A stretch of DNA of 64,000 bases from Streptomyces malaysiensis subsp. samsunensis (lineage in GTDB: Bacteria > Actinomycetota > Actinomycetes > Streptomycetales > Streptomycetaceae), in the NCBI RefSeq assembly GCF_024519315.1, contig NZ_JANIIC010000010.1:124001-188000 (forward strand), in the 5' to 3' direction. How positions within the stretch are numbered: position 1 is the stretch's first letter; the number at the start of each line of letters is the position of its first letter. Positions 59,225 through 64,000 of this stretch are shown in pieces. The notes under the pieces were generated by a model that was not told where the DNA came from, did not search any database, and saw only the letters and a program-made list of their open reading frames with translations. Both the position numbers and the translations under genes were made by a program.

Positions 59225-61618
59225 TCAGGGTGAGGGCCGGGCCGAGGGCCGGTCCGGGCGCATGGAGAACACCGTGTCCCCGGCCATCGCCACGATCGCG
59301 TCCTTGACGAGCAGCACCCTCGGCTCCGTGTCCTGCGCCGCGGTCCCGGGGTCCTCCAGCGCGGATGTGCGCCACGCCTCCTTGCCGTCGTCCACGTTCA
59401 GCGCCAGCAGACGGCCGAAGCGGTTGGCGAAGTACAGCTTCCCGTACCGCCTGGACAGCACGGGCGCGGACAGGCTCTCCGTCTCCGTCGCACGCTGCCA
59501 CAGCTCCCGGCCGCTGTCCGCCGCCACCGCGGTGACCATCCCGTTGGGACGGACGAAGTAGACGGTGCCGTGCAGCAGGGTCGGCTTGCCGAGCACCGGG
59601 CGCCGCAGCGGGATCCGCTTGATCTCGCCGGTGCGCGGATCGACCCGCACCATGGCCTTGTACGGGCGCTCGTACCCCGAGTCGTACACCTCCTTCGTGG
59701 TCTGCGCCACCACGAACAGCGGCTTGCCCTGGATCGCGCCGACGGTCAGCGTCTTCTCCGGAAGGGTGGTGAGCGTGTGCTGTGTGCCGTCGGAGGGGTC
59801 GAGCCGCAGCAGGTCGTACGGGCCCTCGGCGGCCAGGCCGTGGGAGTCGGTGGGCGCGCACATGCCGTACGGCGCGCCGCCCAGCACCGTCGGCTCGCAG
59901 AACTTCCCCTCCGGCGTGGGCGACTGCCACAGCGGCTCGCCCGACGCCCCATAGGCGATGAGCTGTCGGCTGTCCGACGACAGCGTCAGCACCCCGCCGC
60001 GGAACGGTCGCACCGTCGCGGATTCGCTGATCCGCCTCTCCCACCGCTGCTTCTCGGTGGCGGCGTCCAGGGCCACCACCGACCGCCGGCCGTCCTGCGA
60101 CTCCCGGTAGCCGTAGACGATTCCGTCCCGTACGCCGATCGGCGGCGCCGCCTGGGGGCGGAAGCTCCAGCGCCACTTGACGCGGCCGTTGGCGGCGTCG
60201 ACCTTGGCGATCGTGAACCCGTTTCCACCGCAGTACAGGGTCCGGCCGCTCTCCGAGACACATCCGGGCTCGTTGTAGACGAGGGGCGGCCCTTCGGTCT
60301 CGACCCGCAGATCCGTCCGCCACGGCCGCCAGCCCGCGGGGAGCGACGCGGGCGGCAGGGAGTGCGCGGTGGTGGTGGACGGGTCGCCCGACGACTCCCC
60401 CCTGTCCGGGGCGAAGACCGCCGCCGCGACGCTCAGCCCGGTGACGCCCAGGGCCACCCCGACGGTGGTGACGACGAGCCGCCGCCGGGCTCCCCGCGCC
60501 GGTCGGGTGTGCTCTGTCTCGGGCGGCGGGGAGACGGGAGGACGCCCGGCGCCGGCCGTTGCGGGGCCGTCGACAGTCGCGGGGCCGTGATCCGTGGTCG
60601 CGGGGCCGTGGGCCGCCCCAGGGCCGTGAGCCGTAGTCCCGGGGCCGTGGGCCGTACTTGCGGGGTGCGGCGTGACCGGGCCATGGGCCGTCCCGGGCCC
60701 CGGCCCCCCGGCAGACGCCCCCTCAACCCCCGCCGCTTCCCCGCCTTCCCCACCTTCCCTGCCTTCGCTGCCTTCCCCGCCTTGGCCGCTCACCCGCTCC
60801 GCCGCCGGGAAGTCCGGCAGCGCGCGCAGCACGCGGTGGAGTTCCTCCAGCTCCGGCCGGGCCTCCGGCGCCTTGGCCAGACAGCGCTCGGCGATGACCC
60901 GCAGCGGTTCAGGCACCCCCTCCAGCGTCGGATGTTCGTACATCACCTGGTAGCCCGACAGGTAAGGGCTGTCGGACTCGAACGGACTGCTGCCCCGCGC
61001 CGCGAACACCAGCAGCGACCCCAGCGAGAACACGTCCGACGCGGCCGTCACCCCCCGCGGGCTGCGCAGTTGCTCCGGCGACATGAACGGCGGGGTGCCG
61101 AGCACCCGTCCGATGGTGACGGTGAGCGTCTGGCTGTCGACGGCGCGGGAGATGCCGAAGTCGATGACGCGCGGCCCGTCCTCGGCCATCAGGATGTTGG
61201 CGGGCTTGAGGTCCCGGTGCACCACCCCGGCCCGGTGGATGTCGCGCAGCGCCTCGACCAGTCCGAGGCCGAGCGTCCGCAACTCCCGCCCGTTCAAGGG
61301 GCCGTTCTTCCGTACGACCTCGGAGAGGGTGCTCCCCGGTACGTACAGCGTGGCCATCCACGGCCGGTCGGCCTCCGGATCCGCGTCCACCACGGGGGCG
61401 GTGAACGCACCGCTCACCCGCCGCGCCGCCGCGACCTCCTGCCGGAAGCGGGTCCGGAACTCCTCGTCCCGCGCGTACTGCTCATGGACCAGCTTGATCG
61501 CGACCTGCCGCCCCGAGGCCGCACGCGCGAGATAGACGACGCCCATGCCGCCCTGCCCGAGCCGGTCGACCAGGGCATAGCCGCCTATGGATTCCGGATC
61601 CCCGGTGGCCAGCGGCAT
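59225..61618 (-). CDS. Ser/Thr protein kinase with external PQQ-type beta-propeller
   Basis: The 797-residue protein has a kinase domain at about 12-270: GQGGMGVVYLA glycine loop, AIKLVHE Lys, HRDLKPANIL, VIDFGIS and MSPEQLRS. A Gly/Thr/His/Pro-rich linker with repeated AHGP units follows. One membrane segment lies at about 376-398, and the outer part is a PQQ/BamB-like propeller at about 430-790 (repeats such as GRVKWRW, TEKQRWERR, GRELWQRA, GKEAWRTS). This is a PknD-like architecture with the propeller as sensor. The activation loop has Thr residues suited to autophosphorylation. It probably phosphorylates regulators in response to an outside ligand. Confidence 0.93.
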   Translation of the reverse strand: MPLATGDPESIGGYALVDRLGQGGMGVVYLARAASGRQVAIKLVHEQYARDEEFRTRFRQEVAAARRVSGAFTAPVVDADPEADRPWMATLYVPGSTLSEVVRKNGPLNGRELRTLGLGLVEALRDIHRAGVVHRDLKPANILMAEDGPRVIDFGISRAVDSQTLTVTIGRVLGTPPFMSPEQLRSPRGVTAASDVFSLGSLLVFAARGSSPFESDSPYLSGYQVMYEHPTLEGVPEPLRVIAERCLAKAPEARPELEELHRVLRALPDFPAAERVSGQGGEGSEGREGGEGGEAAGVEGASAGGPGPGTAHGPVTPHPASTAHGPGTTAHGPGAAHGPATTDHGPATVDGPATAGAGRPPVSPPPETEHTRPARGARRRLVVTTVGVALGVTGLSVAAAVFAPDRGESSGDPSTTTAHSLPPASLPAGWRPWRTDLRVETEGPPLVYNEPGCVSESGRTLYCGGNGFTIAKVDAANGRVKWRWSFRPQAAPPIGVRDGIVYGYRESQDGRRSVVALDAATEKQRWERRISESATVRPFRGGVLTLSSDSRQLIAYGASGEPLWQSPTPEGKFCEPTVLGGAPYGMCAPTDSHGLAAEGPYDLLRLDPSDGTQHTLTTLPEKTLTVGAIQGKPLFVVAQTTKEVYDSGYERPYKAMVRVDPRTGEIKRIPLRRPVLGKPTLLHGTVYFVRPNGMVTAVAADSGRELWQRATETESLSAPVLSRRYGKLYFANRFGRLLALNVDDGKEAWRTSALEDPGTAAQDTEPRVLLVKDAIVAMAGDTVFSMRPDRPSARPSP

Positions 61619-61867
61619 CGCCGATCCCCTCTCCCGCGCCTCTCCCGCGCCGTCTCCGCGTCTTGAACGGCCGTACCGGAGACCACATTAGGTCGGTCGC
61701 GGGCATCGGCGGACCAAGTGGCCGATGACGTGGCGGAACGGTGACCTCCGGTACGCCCGGCGATGCGTTAGCGCGGCGTTAGCGGAACGGCGTCGGGGCG
61801 GCAGCGTTGCGTCAGCGGACCAAGGAAAACTCATAGTCACACCGAGCCGGTGAGCACACCGGCCGGA

Positions 61868-61942
61868 CCGCAGATCCGCAGACCGCAGATCCGCAGACCG
61901 TAGATCCGCAGACCGCGGACCCGCGGACCGCAGCTCCACACC
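61868..61942. repeat. 15-bp tandem repeat upstream of the DUF4232 lipoprotein gene
   Basis: Five units of CCGCAGATCCGCAGA, the first two identical and the others with one to several changes (61868, 61883, 61898, 61913 and 61928 onward), fill the leader region. More CGCAGACCG-type pieces continue to about 61975, just before AGGAGGA and ATG 61991. Confidence 0.85.
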
Positions 61943-61990
61943 CCGCGGCCACGCAGACCGCGGACCGCAGACCCACAGGAGGAACCCGCC

Positions 61991-62716
61991 ATGTACACCA
62001 CCGCCTTCCGCCGCGGCCGCACCGTCCGTACCATCGCCGCGTCGATCGTGGCCGTCGCCGCTCTGAGCCTGACCGCGGCGTGCGGCGGGGACGGCGACGG
62101 GGGTTCCGACAACGCGGGCAAGGCGAACTCGTCGGCCTCGGCGTCTTCGGGCGGACAGGACGCGGGCACCGAGAAGGGCACGGACGCGGCGAACGGCGCG
62201 GGTGAGTCGGGTACGGCGGACAAGGGCGGCAAGAGCGGCGCCGCGGACGTCAAGGACGCGAAGGCGCAGGCCCAGAAGCCCGGCGCGGCGTCCGACGACG
62301 AGCCGATCGGCGACTGCGACATCAACAAGACCGTCCTCTCCGTCCAGAACGTCAAGAACCCCATCAACCACATGCTGCTGAAGGCGACCAACGGGGCCGG
62401 TGTGGACTGCAAGCTGGTCGGCTACCCGAGCCTGAAGTTCGGCGCCGACGCGCAGGCCGCCACCCCGGTGAACGAGGACAGCAAGCCGCAGTCCGTCGTC
62501 GTGCTCGCCCCGGGCGAGAGCGCCTACGCGGGCATCACCACCTCCGCGGCGGACGGCTCGGGCGACGAGGGCAGCAAGATCGACTCGCTTGAGGTGTTCA
62601 TCGACGGGAACGAGGACTCCGCCGAGGTCGAACTGCCCGGTGGCTCGGTCTTCGTCGACAGCGCCGCCCGGGTCACGTACTGGCAGACGGATCTCCAGGA
62701 CGCCCTGTCCTGGTGA
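61991..62716 (+). CDS. DUF4232-type lipoprotein
   Basis: The 241-residue protein has a lipoprotein signal (lipobox LTAAC, Cys31). A Gly/Ala/Asp/Lys-rich linker runs to about residue 100, and a DUF4232 immunoglobulin-like domain follows (CDINKTVLSVQNVKNPINHM, CKLVGYPSLKFG, VVVLAPGESAYAGI). The role of this very common actinobacterial family is unknown. ATG 61991 has AGGAGG seven bases upstream. The 18 bp with its stop codon are duplicated. Confidence 0.88.
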   Translation: MYTTAFRRGRTVRTIAASIVAVAALSLTAACGGDGDGGSDNAGKANSSASASSGGQDAGTEKGTDAANGAGESGTADKGGKSGAADVKDAKAQAQKPGAASDDEPIGDCDINKTVLSVQNVKNPINHMLLKATNGAGVDCKLVGYPSLKFGADAQAATPVNEDSKPQSVVVLAPGESAYAGITTSAADGSGDEGSKIDSLEVFIDGNEDSAEVELPGGSVFVDSAARVTYWQTDLQDALSW

Positions 62717-62734
62717 GACGCCCTGTCCTGGTAA
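62699..62734 (+). repeat. 18-bp duplication across the DUF4232 stop codon
   Basis: GACGCCCTGTCCTGGTGA (62699-62716) is followed by GACGCCCTGTCCTGGTAA (62717-62734). Both end in a stop codon, and a further AACGCGACGACGT/AACGCGACAACG repeat follows. Confidence 0.92.
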
Positions 62735-62894
62735 CGCGACGACGTAACGCGACAACGCTGCCACATGCAGACCGCGTACACATACATGAACCCTGTCTTG
62801 CATACGGGACGCCACCCCTGTGAGGATGAGGCGCGGCGCCGCCCACGCGGCGCACGCTGACGCACACATGGACCGGCACAAGGATGGGGGACGG

Positions 62895-63656
62895 ATGGAC
62901 ATCGGTTCCGTCGCCCTGCTGGTGTCGGCCGGGGTGGCATCCGGACTCGCCGGTTCGATCGCGGGACTGGCCTCGCTGTTCAGCTATCCGGCGCTGCTCG
63001 CGGTGGGGCTGCCGCCGGTGGCCGCCAATGTGACCAACACGGTGGCCCTGTTCTCCAACACCGTCGGCACCGCGGCGGGCTCCCGCACCGAACTCCGCGG
63101 CCAGCGCGACCGCCTCCTGTGGCTGTGCGCCATCGCGGCCCTGGGCGGCGCGGTCGGAGCCGCCCTCCTGCTGGGAACGCCGTCCTCCGCCTTCGAGGCC
63201 GTCGTACCGTGGCTGATCGCCCTCAGCTCGGTACTGATCCTGGTCCGTGATCCGCTCCGCCGGCTCATGGCCTCCCGCGCACGCTCCGTCGCGCACCACA
63301 CCGCCCGCCCCAGCCTCCCGCTGGCGTGCGCGGTCCTGCTGGTCGGCCTGTACGGCGGCTACTTCGGCGCGGCCTCGGGCGTTCTGATGCTGGCGGTGCT
63401 CTCGCTGTCCGCCACGGAACCCCTCCCGGTCACCAATGCCGTGAAGAACGTCGCCACGGGTGCCGCCAACATCGTGGCCGCCATCGCCTACGTCGCCGTC
63501 GCACCCGTGAACTGGGCCGCCGCCGTATCCCTCGGCCTCGGCGCCCTCCTGGGCAGTTCACTCGGCCCTCTGGTCGTCCGCCGTCTGCCGGAAACCCCAC
63601 TCCGGATCGCCATCGCACTCGGCGGCCTCGGCCTGGCGATGTCCCTGTGGCGCTAA
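62895..63656 (+). CDS. TauE/SafE-family sulfite/organosulfonate exporter-like permease
   Basis: The 253-residue protein has about eight membrane segments and the two TauE/SafE repeats: GSIAGLASLFSYPALLAVGL near the start and GGYFGAASGVLMLAVLS in the middle. NVTNTVALFSNTVG and NAVKNVATGAANIV are matching second halves. Relatives export sulfite or sulfonates. ATG 62895 (MDIGSVALL) is chosen over upstream in-frame codons in a His-rich leader. Its stop overlaps the DUF5335 stop tail to tail by three to four bases. Confidence 0.87.
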   Translation: MDIGSVALLVSAGVASGLAGSIAGLASLFSYPALLAVGLPPVAANVTNTVALFSNTVGTAAGSRTELRGQRDRLLWLCAIAALGGAVGAALLLGTPSSAFEAVVPWLIALSSVLILVRDPLRRLMASRARSVAHHTARPSLPLACAVLLVGLYGGYFGAASGVLMLAVLSLSATEPLPVTNAVKNVATGAANIVAAIAYVAVAPVNWAAAVSLGLGALLGSSLGPLVVRRLPETPLRIAIALGGLGLAMSLWR

Positions 63657-64000
63657 CCCGCCGTCCCCGACTCCTCCGGGTAGAAGGTGATCAAGGTGGC
63701 GGTGCCATCCGGCGCGACGACGCGTACGGCCGCCTCCGGGATGTCCTCCGTGGCCACATCGACCTCGGTGGGATGCGACACCATGTGCCGCAGCACCACC
63801 GGATACCGCGGCGACTTCCCGCCCACGGCACCGATCACCGTGTCGTCCTTCGGGTCGTAGGCGAGGGAGGAGAAGGGCAGCCGCTCGGCCTCGTACTGAT
63901 GCCCGACCGAGGGCTCCAGCACCTCGATGGTGGCGAGTTCGCCCTGGTGCTCGGCCGTGATCTGATCGAGTGTGGTCCGCCACTCTCCGCGATCGAACGC
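63653..64000 (-). CDS. DUF5335-family protein, 5' end outside the window
   Basis: The open frame runs from the window edge (AFDRGEWRTTLDQITAEHQG) through LATIEVLEPSVGHQYEAERL and LAYDPKDDTVIGAVGGKSPR to the end. This matches small soluble actinobacterial DUF5335 proteins of about 115-120 residues, so only a few N-terminal residues are missing. Function unknown. The stop overlaps that of the permease gene. Confidence 0.8.
   Translation of the reverse strand, partial: AFDRGEWRTTLDQITAEHQGELATIEVLEPSVGHQYEAERLPFSSLAYDPKDDTVIGAVGGKSPRYPVVLRHMVSHPTEVDVATEDIPEAAVRVVAPDGTATLITFYPEESGTAG

Noticed and set aside
1..64000. tRNA genes or integrase-bounded genomic island
   Set aside because: No cloverleaf sequence, integrase, excisionase-integrase pair or attachment-site repeat was seen.

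Overview
The window is very GC-rich actinobacterial chromosome, almost certainly Streptomyces. It has strong third-position GC, GTG and TTG starts, four-base start/stop overlaps, two SpoIIE-type phosphatases fused to sensor domains, a conservon (cvnA-B-C-D-E), XRE and anti-sigma-type ATPase neighbourhoods, a LigB-type ATP-dependent DNA ligase and a LigD-type polymerase. I see no tRNA, rRNA, CRISPR array, intact insertion sequence or replication origin.

Layout. 0.1-3.5 kb: cell-surface proteins and a Tat-exported DyP peroxidase. 3.7-11.1 kb: a PAS/GAF/PP2C/ATPase phosphatase, aspS, a decayed dioxygenase gene beside a response regulator that lost its DNA-binding domain, and metG. 11.3-16.1 kb: a long acidic VWA protein and a PhoX phosphatase with a PHO-box-like repeat upstream. 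16.2-22.5 kb: LigD polymerase, a LysR regulator, an EEP-family protein, an alginate-lyase-like secreted enzyme behind a perfect GGTCTAGACC palindrome (DasR type), and LigB. 22.5-30.6 kb: a DUF7144 membrane protein, a second SpoIIE phosphatase and the conservon, which ends in a P450 lacking the ExxR arginine. 30.8-34.3 kb: XRE regulator, anti-sigma-type ATPase, two small proteins, a kinase-like protein without its N-lobe, and a GNAT. 34.4-38.4 kb: a two-component system and a secreted TAP-like hydrolase. 38.4-39.8 kb: a scarred intergenic region with a decayed gene, a copy of the XRE gene start, alternative hairpins and a TetR regulator with a candidate operator. 39.8-44.9 kb: DUF305/DUF3105 pair, a truncated adenylate-forming enzyme, a YbaY-like protein and a sigma-like/zinc-finger/membrane/CBM2 fusion. 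45.5-48.9 kb: molybdate regulator plus modABC. 48.9-52.6 kb: two small proteins divergent from an XRE-SLOG-membrane protein set. 52.7-55.1 kb: an oxidoreductase and a phzF/lysR pair whose shared 5' regions have been deleted. 55.1-64 kb: NUDIX, an acidic protein, two CNNM/HlyC-type membrane proteins, a PQQ-repeat Ser/Thr kinase, a DUF4232 lipoprotein, a TauE-type permease and a partial DUF5335 protein.

Two themes run through the window. First, at least seven genes are broken by deletions or point changes while their neighbours look intact. Second, short tandem repeats (6-33 bp) are unusually frequent, both in frame inside proteins and between genes. Most of the genes concern sensing and regulation: phosphatases, anti-sigma ATPases, a conservon, a two-component pair, a Ser/Thr kinase and XRE, TetR and LysR regulators. 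The best candidates for little-described biology are the sigma-like/CBM2 fusion, the XRE-SLOG-membrane cluster, the conservon P450, the dre-like site at the polysaccharide lyase, and the regulatory scar at 38.8-39.1 kb.
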